From Nitrospirales bacterium (lineage in GTDB: Bacteria > Nitrospirota > Nitrospiria > Nitrospirales > UBA8639): 57,940 nt of DNA. The DNA lies in NCBI GenBank assembly GCA_021604105.1, contig BQIW01000018.1, positions 1-57,940 of the forward strand. The letters run 5' to 3'. Under the pieces are notes generated by a model that saw only the letters and a list, made by a program, of their open reading frames with translations, did no database searches and was not told the DNA's origin. Below are positions 7,834 through 17,589 of the stretch, one piece after another. Each line of letters begins with the position of its first letter. Positions within the stretch are counted from its first letter, which is position 1. The position numbers and the translations under genes are program-made.

Positions 7834-10356
7834 ATGAAAACACACACGTATCCCATTGAAGCCATCATTCCCCAACTACAACGGACGATCAGACAGCACC
7901 CGATCGTCCTCCTCACCGCACAGCCGGGTGCCGGGAAAACGACCCAGATCCCGCTGGCCCTTCTCCAAGAACCGTGGTTGAGCCCAAAAACCATCATTAT
8001 GTTGGAACCACGCCGGTTGTCAGCGCGGGCAGCGGCACGCCGTATGTCCGATCTCCTGGGGGAGGCCGTTGGCACCACCGTTGGATATCGAACACGGTTG
8101 GATACCAAAATCAGTCGGAACACGAAACTGGAAGTGGTAACCGAAGGCATTCTCACAAGAATACTTCAACACGATCCGTCATTACAGAACTATGGCCTAG
8201 TCATCTTTGATGAATTTCATGAACGCAGCCTGCAAGCCGATCTGGGTCTGGCCTTATGCCTGGAATCCCAGAAGATATTTCGTGAGGACCTCCGGCTGTT
8301 GATCATGTCGGCCACACTCGACAGTGCGGCCATCTCGCAACAATTGAGACAGGCTCCAGTGATTACCAGCGAAGGCAGGATGTTTCCCGTCGAAACCCGC
8401 TACGTCGGAAAGCCGGAAAGAAAAAATTTCGCCATTCAGGTGACCCATACCATTCATCGTCTGCTAAAGACCGAACAGGGCAACCTCTTGGTATTTCTTC
8501 CGGGTTCGGGCGAAATCCGGCATGTGGAACGGCTCCTGTCAGACCTGCCTCTTGACCCACATACACGCATCGCTCCGCTCTATGGTGATCTATCCCCTCA
8601 GGACCAGGACCAGGCCATTCTTTCACCGCCTGCCGGATGGCGCAAAGTGGTTCTATCCACCAACATTGCCGAATCCAGTCTCACCATTGAAGGCATTCGT
8701 CTCGTCATTGATACCGGACTCATGCGCGTACCGCGTTTTGACCCACGCAGCGGTATGAGCCGGTTGGTCACGCTCACGGTCTCCCAACAATCGGCAGAAC
8801 AACGTCGCGGGCGGGCGGGACGTCTGGGACCCGGCCTGTGTATTCGGTTCTGGTCTGAGGCCGAGCAGCGTACCCTCCCCCCCCGAATCACACCGGAAAT
8901 TCTTGATGCGGACTTGACCTCTCTCGCGTTGGAATTGTCTCGATGGGGCAATCACGATCCACAGGAATTGATCTGGGTTGACCCTCCTCCTTCCGGCCCC
9001 ATCGCTCAGGCGCGACAGCTCCTTCACTCACTTGGCGCATGTGATACCCATGGCCACATCACCGATCATGGCCGGTCCATGGCCGATCTCCCCATGCACC
9101 CGCGGCTGGCGCATATGGTCCTGAAGGGAAAAGCGCTGGGATTTGGAGCCTTGGCATGTGATCTCGCCGCAGCCTTAAGCGAACGAAACCTGTTCAAAGG
9201 AGCAATCGCAGGAGAGCATGCCGATCTTCGCAGCCGATTTGATATTCTCTATGGTGGCGCCCGCCTTCACAGAACCACCGGGACGCCGAATAGGGGAACC
9301 ATCCAACGCATTCGCCAGGTCTCACAGGCCTGGCAACGGACACTGTCCATTACCACTCCTCGCCAGGCCCCCAAACAACAGATTGATCAAATGGGTGTCC
9401 TCCTGGCGCTGGCTTACCCCGACCGGATTGCGCAACGACAATCAGATGGGGCCAGACGATACCGGTTGGCCAACGGGCGAAGTGCAAAATTTCATCACCC
9501 CGATCCCTTGGAACATGAAGAATGGCTCGTGATCGCCGATCTGGACGGTGCTCCAGCAACGGCACGTATCTATACGGCTGCCCCGATTTCACGTGAAGAT
9601 CTGATCTCCCACTGTGGAGAGCTCATACAGTCAACGGATTCTGTGATGTGGGATGGATCGACGCAAGCGGTCAGATCCATCCGGCAACGACGACTCGGAG
9701 AACTCATTCTTGAGGAAGGCCGCCTTCCAGATCCTGATCCTGATTTGGTTTTGACCGCGCTTCTCGACGGCCTTCGGAACACGGGCCTCTCCCGTTTGCC
9801 CTGGAACCCCACACTCAGAAACTGGCAGGCGCGCGTCCAATTTCTGCGCCGCGCCACGGAACCGGGATCCGCTTGGCCCGATGTCTCGGACGACACACTC
9901 CTTCAGACATTGGACCAGTGGCTTGGGCCTTTTCTCAGCAATCTCTCCAGCCTCAATCAGCTGCAACGGATCGATCTTGCCTGGCCGCTTCAAGCGCTCC
10001 TTTCCTCTGACCAACGGCGAACACTCGACAGCCTGGCGCCCACCCATCTCACTGTGCCGACCGGATCGCACATTCCCTTGGATTATCTGTCAGGAGAGAT
10101 TCCCGTTCTGGCTGTCCGCCTTCAGGAATTATTCGGACAATGCGACACCCCCCGCCTGGTCAACGGGAGAGTTCCTGTCCTTATTCATCTGCTCTCTCCG
10201 TCCCGACGCCCCGTTCAAGTCACCCAGGACCTCACAAGCTTTTGGAAAACCGGTTATACGGAAGTGAAAAAAGAATTGAAGGGCCGCTACCCCAAACACT
10301 TCTGGCCGGATGACCCTTTCCAGGCTCCACCCACCCGCGGCATCAAAAAGCGATAA
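7834..10356 (+). CDS. hrpB: ATP-dependent RNA helicase HrpB
   Basis: This is a DEAH-family helicase of 840 aa, the usual HrpB length. Visible motifs in order are Walker A AQPGAGKTTQIP, motif Ia EPRRLSARAAA, motif II DEFH, motif III SATLDS, motif V STNIAESSLTIEG and motif VI QQSAEQRRGRAGR, then the helicase-associated domain and the HrpB-specific C-terminal region (ending near KGRYPKHFWPDDP). The frame is open to an earlier ATG at 7783, but family similarity starts at the ATG at 7834. No strong ribosome binding site is seen for either. HrpB proteins are common in bacteria and their substrate is poorly defined. Confidence 0.95.
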   Translation: MKTHTYPIEAIIPQLQRTIRQHPIVLLTAQPGAGKTTQIPLALLQEPWLSPKTIIMLEPRRLSARAAARRMSDLLGEAVGTTVGYRTRLDTKISRNTKLEVVTEGILTRILQHDPSLQNYGLVIFDEFHERSLQADLGLALCLESQKIFREDLRLLIMSATLDSAAISQQLRQAPVITSEGRMFPVETRYVGKPERKNFAIQVTHTIHRLLKTEQGNLLVFLPGSGEIRHVERLLSDLPLDPHTRIAPLYGDLSPQDQDQAILSPPAGWRKVVLSTNIAESSLTIEGIRLVIDTGLMRVPRFDPRSGMSRLVTLTVSQQSAEQRRGRAGRLGPGLCIRFWSEAEQRTLPPRITPEILDADLTSLALELSRWGNHDPQELIWVDPPPSGPIAQARQLLHSLGACDTHGHITDHGRSMADLPMHPRLAHMVLKGKALGFGALACDLAAALSERNLFKGAIAGEHADLRSRFDILYGGARLHRTTGTPNRGTIQRIRQVSQAWQRTLSITTPRQAPKQQIDQMGVLLALAYPDRIAQRQSDGARRYRLANGRSAKFHHPDPLEHEEWLVIADLDGAPATARIYTAAPISREDLISHCGELIQSTDSVMWDGSTQAVRSIRQRRLGELILEEGRLPDPDPDLVLTALLDGLRNTGLSRLPWNPTLRNWQARVQFLRRATEPGSAWPDVSDDTLLQTLDQWLGPFLSNLSSLNQLQRIDLAWPLQALLSSDQRRTLDSLAPTHLTVPTGSHIPLDYLSGEIPVLAVRLQELFGQCDTPRLVNGRVPVLIHLLSPSRRPVQVTQDLTSFWKTGYTEVKKELKGRYPKHFWPDDPFQAPPTRGIKKR

Positions 10357-10378
10357 TTCATCGAGGGAGGTCCCACCC

Positions 10379-10525
10379 ATGGACCCGGAAAGCCAGTCCG
10401 ATCGACAAATATTAGCCATCGCCATCATGGACACTACCGAGGAAGGAGCAACCGAAGTTGTCTGTACTACGCATACGAAAAAATTACAGAACAGCCGAAG
10501 GGAACCGCTACCATGGAACTTTTAG
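10379..10525 (+). CDS. Small hypothetical protein (48 aa)
   Basis: This short frame starts 23 bases after hrpB. It is preceded by a strong GAGGGAGG ribosome binding site seven bases from its ATG, which is the main argument that it is translated. The product (MDPESQSDRQILAIAIMDTT onward) is acidic at its start and has no signal peptide or transmembrane segment. No family is recognised. It is probably co-transcribed with hrpB. Confidence 0.35.
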   Translation: MDPESQSDRQILAIAIMDTTEEGATEVVCTTHTKKLQNSRREPLPWNF

Positions 10526-11036
10526 AACAGATTGACAGGCGTCACCAGGCTGAATGGGGGATCTTCCATTCATTCATCCACCCGAAGTCCCTAGTCATGT
10601 TCGTGCACAAGTCATGAGTCTCCGATCTACCTTTCAAGTACACGTAAATGCATTGGTATTCCAATGATTGTCCAAGTAACTCAATCTGAATGTGTCACAT
10701 TTCAAATATGCAGAAGTCTGTTCAGAGACATACTTGGCTACAATGGACGCCCCCGGCATCATTGATGCTTTTGACCAGATACTGATTCACCACCGTCTTC
10801 ACGGCCAGGATATTGTCGACATTCATCCAGGTGGCAACTTCTCCTCATGTGTTTTAATATCCTTCACCTGTCACTTCTCCAAATCAGCAATGACTGTCCT
10901 GAAACACAGACCTTTCCACCTTCTTTCAGTGGATCGCCCTGACTCTCTTGCTATTCTTATGGAGAATTTTTAAGGTATTCTTGATGAAAGATTCGTGATA
11001 GAGGTTTTTTATTTTCGACCTTAAGGAGCCGGCCTC
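10526..11036. other. Intergenic region with no recognisable gene
   Basis: About 510 bases separate the small frame after hrpB from the lipoprotein gene at 11037. A GTG-started frame at 10692-10973 exists but has no ribosome binding site and no family resemblance. No tRNA-like structure or clear hairpin was found. The promoter for the lipoprotein/amine-oxidase-like operon should be near its right end. Confidence 0.4.
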
Positions 11037-11843
11037 ATGCATTCAAAATTGCCTTTTCATATCCTGGTGGCGGCGGGTTGGGTCCTGAGCAGCTTTGTTC
11101 TGGGGTGCTCCAGCGTGGAACTCACAAAGGTTCCCCAAAAACCCCTGCCTTTCCATCCCCCTCCATTGATTGAATTACCATTGGAATTGCCACCGGAAGG
11201 AGGTCCACGACGCCCCGTCGATTCCATGTCCCCCACGGCTTTATCCGGTCCGGGACCGGAGATTACCATTGTCGATTCTGATCAGCCTGCCTTACGTGCC
11301 ACAGCAGAAGAAGATCCCGAGGTGAAGACCCAATTGGGGGACCGCTTTACCTATATCAATACCGAGGAAGTTCCCGCTGACCAATGCCTGGTGACCCTGC
11401 AAGCAGACGACGCTGCTGACGCTCGAACGACTGAACGGGGATCGGCTTCCGATGCCTTAGCCTATCGGCTGACCTATTACAGTTACACCCACAATGTGGC
11501 TGTGCATGTCTGCATGGAAAATGACCGGATGTCTTCTGTCCAGCAGGACCCGCGTGAAGGCTACCAGCCCGAGGAAGGTGAAGAAGAAATTACCAAGGCC
11601 ATTGAGCTGGCCAGAGTCGACCAACGAATCGCCCAGGAGGTCCAGCATCTGCACGGGCATGCCATTCTGACTTCCCCTGAAGAATACCGGTATTTCTGGG
11701 TGAGCGACGAAGCGGGGTTCGGGAACCGAGTGTTTTGGGTCACATTTTCTGAAACGCCAGAGAGCTTGGCCCTTTACTTTGCCCGAGTCGACCTCACTTC
11801 TCAAACCGTCTTAGACGCAGGCAAGGAGGAAGGACCCCAATGA
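11037..11843 (+). CDS. Lipoprotein with amine-oxidase N3-like region
   Basis: This 268-aa exported lipoprotein has a signal peptide with the lipobox VLGC (Cys24), followed by a Pro-rich linker. The central part resembles the small N-terminal alpha/beta (N3-like) domain of copper amine oxidases: a strand LAYRLTYYSYTHNVAVHVC, then GYQPEEGEEEITKAIELA, matching the family order of strand, acidic GVQPP-like turn and helix. That match is by eye and tentative. AAGGAGCC precedes the ATG. The stop overlaps the start of the next gene (ATGA), and that gene resembles the catalytic domain of the same enzyme family, so the two probably act together in the envelope. Confidence 0.7.
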   Translation: MHSKLPFHILVAAGWVLSSFVLGCSSVELTKVPQKPLPFHPPPLIELPLELPPEGGPRRPVDSMSPTALSGPGPEITIVDSDQPALRATAEEDPEVKTQLGDRFTYINTEEVPADQCLVTLQADDAADARTTERGSASDALAYRLTYYSYTHNVAVHVCMENDRMSSVQQDPREGYQPEEGEEEITKAIELARVDQRIAQEVQHLHGHAILTSPEEYRYFWVSDEAGFGNRVFWVTFSETPESLALYFARVDLTSQTVLDAGKEEGPQ

Positions 11844-12853
11844 CTAATCCAAAACAAGGAGGGCGGCGCATGGCATCTTTTCAATATTTCCTCGCCGGTG
11901 TCGCATTGACCAGTGCTTTGGTTGTCAGCCCCGCTTGGGCCGACTGGGAATCCAAACCGTTTACCTGGGGTCCTTGGAATTTATACCTTGAGATGAAAGA
12001 TGCTGCCGGCCTGGGGCTACGCAATGTGGCTTATCAAGGCAACCAGGTTTTAGGTAAAGCGGATTTGCCGGTGATCAGGGTCAAGTATGTTCGCGAGTGG
12101 CCGGCCTGGCATCCCTTCAGTTGGTTTGGCCTAGGGCGATCCAGTGGCCGATGCGGACCATTCGAGGACCGGATCAGCCCATCGCGCCTCAAAAAAAATC
12201 CTAACTGCGATGGGAAAAAGCTTTGTCAGGCCGAACATACCATTCAAGGCGTCAAGTGGTTGGAATTAGGTATCTACGCCAAAATTGGTCAATACCATCT
12301 GTATCAGGCCTGGTATCTCAGCGAAGACGGTCGCCTGTATCCCAGCGTTCAGAGCTGGAATCTCTCCTGCAATACCGACCATGAACACCATGCCTACTGG
12401 CGACTGGACTTCGATATTGGCGGACCTGATCAGGATCAGGTCTTTGTCCTGGACCGGAATTCTGTAAAAGACAACGGTTGGGGACCAGGATGGGAAAAAT
12501 ATCTGGTAGAAGAGGATGACAAGAAGCCCGATGCCAACAGCCAGGATAGGGTCTGGTTTGTGCGTGATTACCCCACCGGACAGGGTGTCTGGATTGTTCC
12601 AGGTCCCTTTGATGGCGAATCGAAAAAATTTTCCGATCGCGATGTTTCGATTCGAAAATTTTATCGGGATGAAGATGCCGGGTGGCCGTTCGGCGCACGC
12701 GGAGATTTGGAATTTAAAAGTGATGAAAGCGTCCAAGAGACTAATGTGGTCTTTTGGTATGTGGCCCATCTTCCTCATAAGGCCGCGGAAGGGGACCGAC
12801 CCATGCGTTACTGGATGGGCCCACTTCTCCAGGTCCACCAGGAATCCCCATAG
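11840..12853 (+). CDS. Exported short copper amine oxidase-like domain protein
   Basis: This 337-aa protein has a signal peptide (cleavage near PAWA-DW). It appears to be a shortened version of the catalytic beta-sandwich domain of copper amine oxidases. AAGLGLRNVAYQGNQVL matches the family's domain opening. IGQYHLYQAWYLSEDG aligns with the TPQ strand (usual NY[DE], here Q-Y152-H). HEHHAYWRLDFDI gives the His-x-His copper pair (H181, H183). WYVAHLPH followed by RPMRYWMGPLL matches the closing segment that carries the third copper His (H310). The cofactor-flanking Asn and the catalytic-base Asp motif are not seen, so activity is doubtful. The start could be 11840 (overlapping ATGA) or 11870, each with a good ribosome binding site. 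Confidence 0.75.
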   Translation: MTNPKQGGRRMASFQYFLAGVALTSALVVSPAWADWESKPFTWGPWNLYLEMKDAAGLGLRNVAYQGNQVLGKADLPVIRVKYVREWPAWHPFSWFGLGRSSGRCGPFEDRISPSRLKKNPNCDGKKLCQAEHTIQGVKWLELGIYAKIGQYHLYQAWYLSEDGRLYPSVQSWNLSCNTDHEHHAYWRLDFDIGGPDQDQVFVLDRNSVKDNGWGPGWEKYLVEEDDKKPDANSQDRVWFVRDYPTGQGVWIVPGPFDGESKKFSDRDVSIRKFYRDEDAGWPFGARGDLEFKSDESVQETNVVFWYVAHLPHKAAEGDRPMRYWMGPLLQVHQESP

Positions 12854-13331
12854 CACAAATTGAGGCGGTCTTCGGCAAGCCCCTGACCGTGGATAAGGGT
12901 GATTCCTCCCACCTGAGGCTTTACTGAGAATATTATGACCAATCGTTTGTTCCACCTTTATACGCCGATCCGTTTTGAACATTCGGGATGCCCTTAAGGA
13001 AGAGAACGCGCACAAGAAGTGCCACTCTCTCGAAAGGAAGTATTCACTGCCCCGTTAATTGAGAGGACCTATCCAAGAGAGCCTTCATGCTTTCAATAAA
13101 TTCGGTACCTGTCACATTTCCTTTGTGATTTCAAAGCCCCTGCTCACAATTTATTTTCTGAGTCCCCAAACGACCTGTATGGCCTCCATCTGCTGGTCTC
13201 CCTACACGACATCATCGCCTTTTTCAGGAAAGGTTTGGTATGGTGACCACTCATTCAGAACGGCCTATATCACCTGGATGGCCTTTTTTTTTATTCTTTT
13301 CTTTATCTTCACCAGTAAGGAACCTCACGTT
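12854..13331. other. Intergenic region before an exported-protein gene
   Basis: The downstream frame is open leftward to an ATG at 13059, but the translation before 13332 shows no family resemblance and the true start is better at 13332. No RNA gene or strong hairpin was seen in this stretch. Confidence 0.4.
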
Positions 13332-13895
13332 ATGAAATTTCTGTCCGGCATTCTTGGTCTACGAACCTGCTCTCTCCTCACCTGGACTTCCATTGTCTTT
13401 TCGTGTGGACTGGGATTGGCAGAGCCCGGAATTGATGGGTTCCGGGAATTAAAATTCGGCATGACGGAACAAGAGGTATTCGCCCTGCCAGCCTGCAACA
13501 ACTCTAAGGAATGTCTCTATGAACTGACCGATAAAAATCGATATGTGGAACTGACCTATGTATCCGACGAAATCTCAGATACGACCGAACCAGCCGGGAA
13601 ACTGGCAAAGATTACCATCGATATGGGGCTCTATAGGGATGAATGGTACCAGCAGTTACAGGTTATTCTTGGAGCGAGTTATCACCTCACGCAGGATTTT
13701 ACTGAAGCGACTAAGCAATCGTTTCTGGCTGGACAACTCAACGAGCTGAATTCAGGCTTTGAAGATGGACAGGTGTTACTGAAGGTCGTGCGCCGCCCGT
13801 TCGGAAACCTTGAGTTAAAGGTCGTGTATCAAAATGCCGACCTTGCGAAAGCATTTATTCAACAGAGACAAGACGCGACCGCTTCCTCCAACTAA
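13332..13895 (+). CDS. Exported hypothetical protein (187 aa)
   Basis: The family is not recognised. The product has a signal peptide (hydrophobic core about residues 5-30 ending near GLAEPG), so it is likely periplasmic. The mature part begins with IDGFRELKFGMTEQEV, a phrase common in small periplasmic proteins of the 'FGM' repeat kind, and has a Cys pair (ACNNSKEC) that could form a disulphide. The start at 13332 is supported by AAGGA nine bases upstream and by the signal peptide beginning there. An in-frame upstream extension to 13059 would bury the signal. It is monocistronic. Confidence 0.75.
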   Translation: MKFLSGILGLRTCSLLTWTSIVFSCGLGLAEPGIDGFRELKFGMTEQEVFALPACNNSKECLYELTDKNRYVELTYVSDEISDTTEPAGKLAKITIDMGLYRDEWYQQLQVILGASYHLTQDFTEATKQSFLAGQLNELNSGFEDGQVLLKVVRRPFGNLELKVVYQNADLAKAFIQQRQDATASSN

Positions 13896-13966
13896 ATTCG
13901 TACTGACAGACCATATCCGAACTGCCATTGGCGTTTGAACCGTTGGTCCCTATGCCTAGGCGAGGA

Positions 13967-14359
13967 TTAAGACGCTTGCTTGGGTATGGAAGCCATTTGA
14001 GGTAGCAACAGGCGAGGGCGGAGATTTTCCTCTTTCAGAAAACAGGAAATGGGCAGGGTCACCACCTCCGTTTTGCGTTGTTGATGCATCAACCTCCGCC
14101 AGCAGCGCCGGCACAGATCATGATCCTTCAACGAGACAGCCCGTCCTAATTTGTTGGAATGAGGATTTCGTCTGGGAGAAACCAAGACCTTCACCTCACC
14201 ACCACATTTGGCACAACAGATCGCACCGGTCGAACTGCTTCTTGAGGCCCGCTGAGTCACCAGACCCATGTTTTCCGCCATATGTTTTCGTTTTGGATTC
14301 CACGCATGTTCATGTGACGTGACAGAATCAGGTATATCCCATGTCAGCATTCGTCTCAT
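13967..14359 (-). CDS. Small zinc-ribbon protein (130 aa), unknown
   Basis: This basic protein carries two CxxC knuckles, CAKC (in GAICCAKCGG) and CRRC (in HDLCRRCWRR), spaced as in a zinc ribbon, so nucleic-acid or protein binding is possible. The start at 14359 is chosen because AAGGAGG lies six bases before that ATG. A 37-residue in-frame extension to 14470 lacks a ribosome binding site. No family was recognised and no partner gene is adjacent. Confidence 0.6.
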   Translation of the reverse strand: MRRMLTWDIPDSVTSHEHAWNPKRKHMAENMGLVTQRASRSSSTGAICCAKCGGEVKVLVSPRRNPHSNKLGRAVSLKDHDLCRRCWRRLMHQQRKTEVVTLPISCFLKEENLRPRLLLPQMASIPKQAS

Positions 14360-14735
14360 GGCCCCCTCCTTGAAAAGAATGGTCGTTGGATCAGTACCTC
14401 TTACCTTCAGCAAGGGATATGCCTGATATTGCACCGGATAAATCCAAGAGAGAAAAGCGTGTGGAAACAAAAGAGAAGAGATTCAATGACCAGAAATCCG
14501 GGATCAGGAGGATAGGCAGGTTCTGCGGGAGATGGGCATATCTTTCCTGTTTCAAGTCACTGGAATTGTGACACCTGTTGGGACCTTTGACATAGAGGAT
14601 GAGAGCGGAAAGATTCAGCACCCATAAGGAGGTTGATCAATGAACAAGACCAGGAAAGGCCGTAAGATCCCACGGTTCCTCTCAAGAAAACCACCTGCCC
14701 TCCACTGCAGGGTAAAACTCTTTGACCTGACCGGA
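14360..14735. other. Intergenic region, nothing recognised
   Basis: This stretch lies between the small zinc-ribbon gene and the response regulator gene, both on the minus strand. Only short frames without family resemblance are present. The promoter of the zinc-ribbon gene should be at the left end. Confidence 0.35.
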
Positions 14736-15179
14736 TCACACCCTTTCCGGTGCCGATTCATTTAAAATCAGCCAATAGAGCCCCAGGTTTTGAACCGCTT
14801 GAGAAAACTCTTGAAAGTCCACTGGCTTGCGAACATAACTATTGGCTCCAAGTTGATAGCTTTTCACAATGTCCTGCTCTTCCTTGGACGACGTGAGCAC
14901 CACCACCGGGAGAAACTTCGTCCGGTCATCGGCCCGCAATCGTCGAAGCACTTCCAGCCCATCAATCTTGGGGAGCTTGAGGTCCAGCAGGATAATTTGA
15001 GGCATCTGGCTTAAATCACGACCGGCATGCGCTCCGGTTCCAAATAAATATTCCAATGCCTCTACTCCGTCCCGGGCCACCACAACTTCATTTTTTATGT
15101 TGTTTTTCTTGAGCGCCCGCATCGTTAACTCTTCATCATCGGGATGATCTTCCACTAACAGAATTGCTTTGTTGGTCAT
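14736..15179 (-). CDS. Single-domain response regulator (Rcp1-like)
   Basis: This 147-aa receiver-only protein has the acidic pair in [12 protein letters not shown], the phosphoacceptor Asp in [14 protein letters not shown], the conserved Thr/Ser in VVLTSS and Lys in VRKPVDF. The HPDDEELT and LKLPKIDG wording is that of phytochrome-partner regulators (Rcp1 class), which have no DNA-binding domain and pass phosphate on or bind a partner. The start at 15179 has a GGAGGAG ribosome binding site. An upstream in-frame extension overlaps the kinase gene. It lies directly downstream of the sensor kinase at 15200-16942 and is its probable partner. Confidence 0.92.
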   Translation of the reverse strand: MTNKAILLVEDHPDDEELTMRALKKNNIKNEVVVARDGVEALEYLFGTGAHAGRDLSQMPQIILLDLKLPKIDGLEVLRRLRADDRTKFLPVVVLTSSKEEQDIVKSYQLGANSYVRKPVDFQEFSQAVQNLGLYWLILNESAPERV

Positions 15180-15199
15180 CTTCTCCTCCTCCGGTTGTC

Positions 15200-16942
15200 T
15201 TACAAGGTAAAATGAAAGGTCGCGCCTTTGCCCACCACTCCTTCTGCCCAAATTTGACCGCCATGTCGTTGAATAATACGATGCACCGTCGCCAGCCCCA
15301 CCCCCACTCCCGGATATTCCGTATAGGCATGGAGGCGTTGAAAGGCCCCGAAAAGTTTATGCACATAGGTCATATCAAAACCCGCCCCATTGTCGGAGAC
15401 AAAGTAGGCCGCCTGCCCTTTATATTGTCCATAACCGAATTCGATACGGGGGTGAGCTTGCTGCTGGGTAAACTTCCAGGCGTTGCCTATCAAATTTTCT
15501 AAAACCGCCCGAAGCAATTGCGGGTCAGCGGTGGCAAATACGTTATTGGCCACAATACATTCTACCTTGCGGTCCGGTTCCATTTTTTGAAAGTCTTCCA
15601 GAACAGCTCGGGCTACGGCACTCATATCAAATGTTTGAGTATGGATTTCAGCTCGCGTCAACCGGGCCAGATTGAGCATGGCATCGATAAGTTTGGACAT
15701 TCGTTGACTGGCAGTCCGCACTTTATGCAAATAATTTCGTCCTGATTCATCAAGCTTTTCATCATAGTCTTCCAACACGGCCTGACTAAATCCATCGATC
15801 CCCCGCAACGGGGCACGTAAGTCATGGGAGACCGAATAACTAAACGCTTCAAGTTCTTTATTACTCGCCTCCAGTTGCGCCGAGCGCTGGACCAGCTGGG
15901 AATTGAGTTTGCGTATATCCTCCTCAGCCCGTTTCCGCTCTGCCACTTCACGAATGAGTTCCGCATTTGACGCAGCCAACTTCCCCGTTCGCTCTTGGAC
16001 TCGCTTTTCCAGATTATCTTTCGCCTTTCGAAGGGTATCTTCGGCCAATAGTCGATCATGAATTTCCGATTCCAAATGTTTGTTGGCACTTTGCAGTGCG
16101 CCCGTCCGGTCACGAACCTCCTCTTCCAATTCCCTTGCCACCCGTCCGAGCTTTATCACCACTAACCCGAATCCGCCCATCCAAATGACGACCAACATGC
16201 CCATCAATCCATACGTCCCTTGCCAACTCATACCCATGATCGTTTCCAACGAATCAACGGGATACACGACCTCCAACAAGCCTCCCACTTGCCCGATCTG
16301 CCAATCACGCTTTGGACTGTCCGGATGGCTGTTATGACACTCCACACATTCCTTCTGCATCCGATCGGCCTTTACGAAACGGAGGGACTCTCGCCCATCG
16401 ACTTGCTCAAACCGATAAAATGGATCATTTGAATCAGGGTGTTGGGTGAAAAATTTCCACGCCTCTTTCTGGAAATCGTCAGTGAGTCCTCCGGATTTTT
16501 TTTCAGGGTTAAATGGATAGGGGCTCAGTAAATGCAATCGCTCGCCTGGTCGCCCAGCGACCAATCGACGGCCCAGGTCACGACTGAGAACTGCGGGGAG
16601 AGGAATTTCCCCTTGATAGTCCCGATATTCTGCCGAGGCTTTAATTCCCTGGTTATGAAGGCGTTGGACAACCTCGACGGTGTACCATATCCGCATCTCA
16701 TTCAGCGCTCTGGTATAAATATCGGATCCCCGAAAGGCCATGGCCGTCACCATCTGGGTTTTCAATTGTGAAATATGCAAATAAATCACAATGAGACAGA
16801 GCCCAAAAAGCATGGTTAACACCAAAATCGTATGTCGATGTAGGAGCTCCATGGCTCCCAGGATCCTGTTCATACAGGTGCGCCAGAGTCCCAAAACCGA
16901 CCACCGCATTTCTTTACGAGACGTTAACTCAGATACCGACAA
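15200..16942 (-). CDS. Sensor histidine kinase with CxxCH (DUF3365/Tll0287-like) periplasmic domain
   Basis: This 580-aa membrane kinase has a first transmembrane segment at about residues 38-57 and a periplasmic domain with the haem-binding motif CVECH at 199-203 followed by [13 protein letters not shown]. That pattern is typical of DUF3365 (Tll0287-like) haem sensors for redox state or gas. A second transmembrane segment (about 241-265) is followed by a long coiled coil, a HisKA domain with H373 in [10 protein letters not shown] and an HATPase domain resembling bacteriophytochrome-type kinases ([22 protein letters not shown]). The receiver-only regulator 20 bases downstream is its likely phosphate acceptor. 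Covalent haem attachment is inferred from the motif. Confidence 0.92.
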   Translation of the reverse strand: MSVSELTSRKEMRWSVLGLWRTCMNRILGAMELLHRHTILVLTMLFGLCLIVIYLHISQLKTQMVTAMAFRGSDIYTRALNEMRIWYTVEVVQRLHNQGIKASAEYRDYQGEIPLPAVLSRDLGRRLVAGRPGERLHLLSPYPFNPEKKSGGLTDDFQKEAWKFFTQHPDSNDPFYRFEQVDGRESLRFVKADRMQKECVECHNSHPDSPKRDWQIGQVGGLLEVVYPVDSLETIMGMSWQGTYGLMGMLVVIWMGGFGLVVIKLGRVARELEEEVRDRTGALQSANKHLESEIHDRLLAEDTLRKAKDNLEKRVQERTGKLAASNAELIREVAERKRAEEDIRKLNSQLVQRSAQLEASNKELEAFSYSVSHDLRAPLRGIDGFSQAVLEDYDEKLDESGRNYLHKVRTASQRMSKLIDAMLNLARLTRAEIHTQTFDMSAVARAVLEDFQKMEPDRKVECIVANNVFATADPQLLRAVLENLIGNAWKFTQQQAHPRIEFGYGQYKGQAAYFVSDNGAGFDMTYVHKLFGAFQRLHAYTEYPGVGVGLATVHRIIQRHGGQIWAEGVVGKGATFHFTL

Positions 16943-17589
16943 AGGTCTCTCCTATTCTCATGCCAGACTTTTCAATATCCCTCCCTCTTGAGGGCGGGGT
17001 TTTGACTAATGCTATCGGATTATTACGAACAAAATTGAGCATTTCTCCCCTGAGAGGCCTTACTCATCACCAATGCCCGGAAGCCTTTGACTGTCGATTG
17101 CTCTCGAAGGGATTGGGTCTGAATCCGCCTTCTAATGGGCCCCCGCAATTTAAATCATGATGGGACCCCATCCGGGCAAATATATTTGCAGACCCTCAAT
17201 ATGAGAAAGGAGGGGAAGCACAGCCGAGATCTTGAGTAGGAATCAACAGATATCGTGCATCAGGTTCCTTCTCCTCCAAGAACCTCGCACGGATAGTCTA
17301 TGAAGTATTCGCCTTCCTGCAGACCAATCCTGCCCGAAACATCTAATAATCTGGCATGGTGACAACTGGGAGTGGATGGGAAGAACGACTGTAAGTTAAC
17401 CGGGAAGGACCGCCCACAACGATTGGCACCGGGAGTGTACTCTCGTCGCGAACCCTACACCCTACGCATGTCAAGCAGACGGCCTGGAGAAAAATAACCT
17501 GAGGCTCACGCGAGAACATTAGGCCGCTCATTCCCGGGCAGGAGCTTGGCCTCCGTGCCAGACGCCCGAATCCCCAGTTGGTCCCTCAC
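16943..17589. other. Intergenic region with a perfect 14-bp palindrome
   Basis: About 650 bases lie between the end of the ATPase operon and the start of the haem-sensor kinase, both on the minus strand. The exact palindrome GCAAATATATTTGC is at 17176-17189, about 235 bases upstream of the kinase start, and could be an operator. No tRNA-like fold or coding sequence with family resemblance was found. Any terminator for the ATPase operon is not obvious. Confidence 0.4.

Noticed and set aside
10692-10973. 93-aa open frame after hrpB
   Set aside because: GTG start without a ribosome binding site, no family resemblance and mixed Cys/His composition; probably a chance frame.
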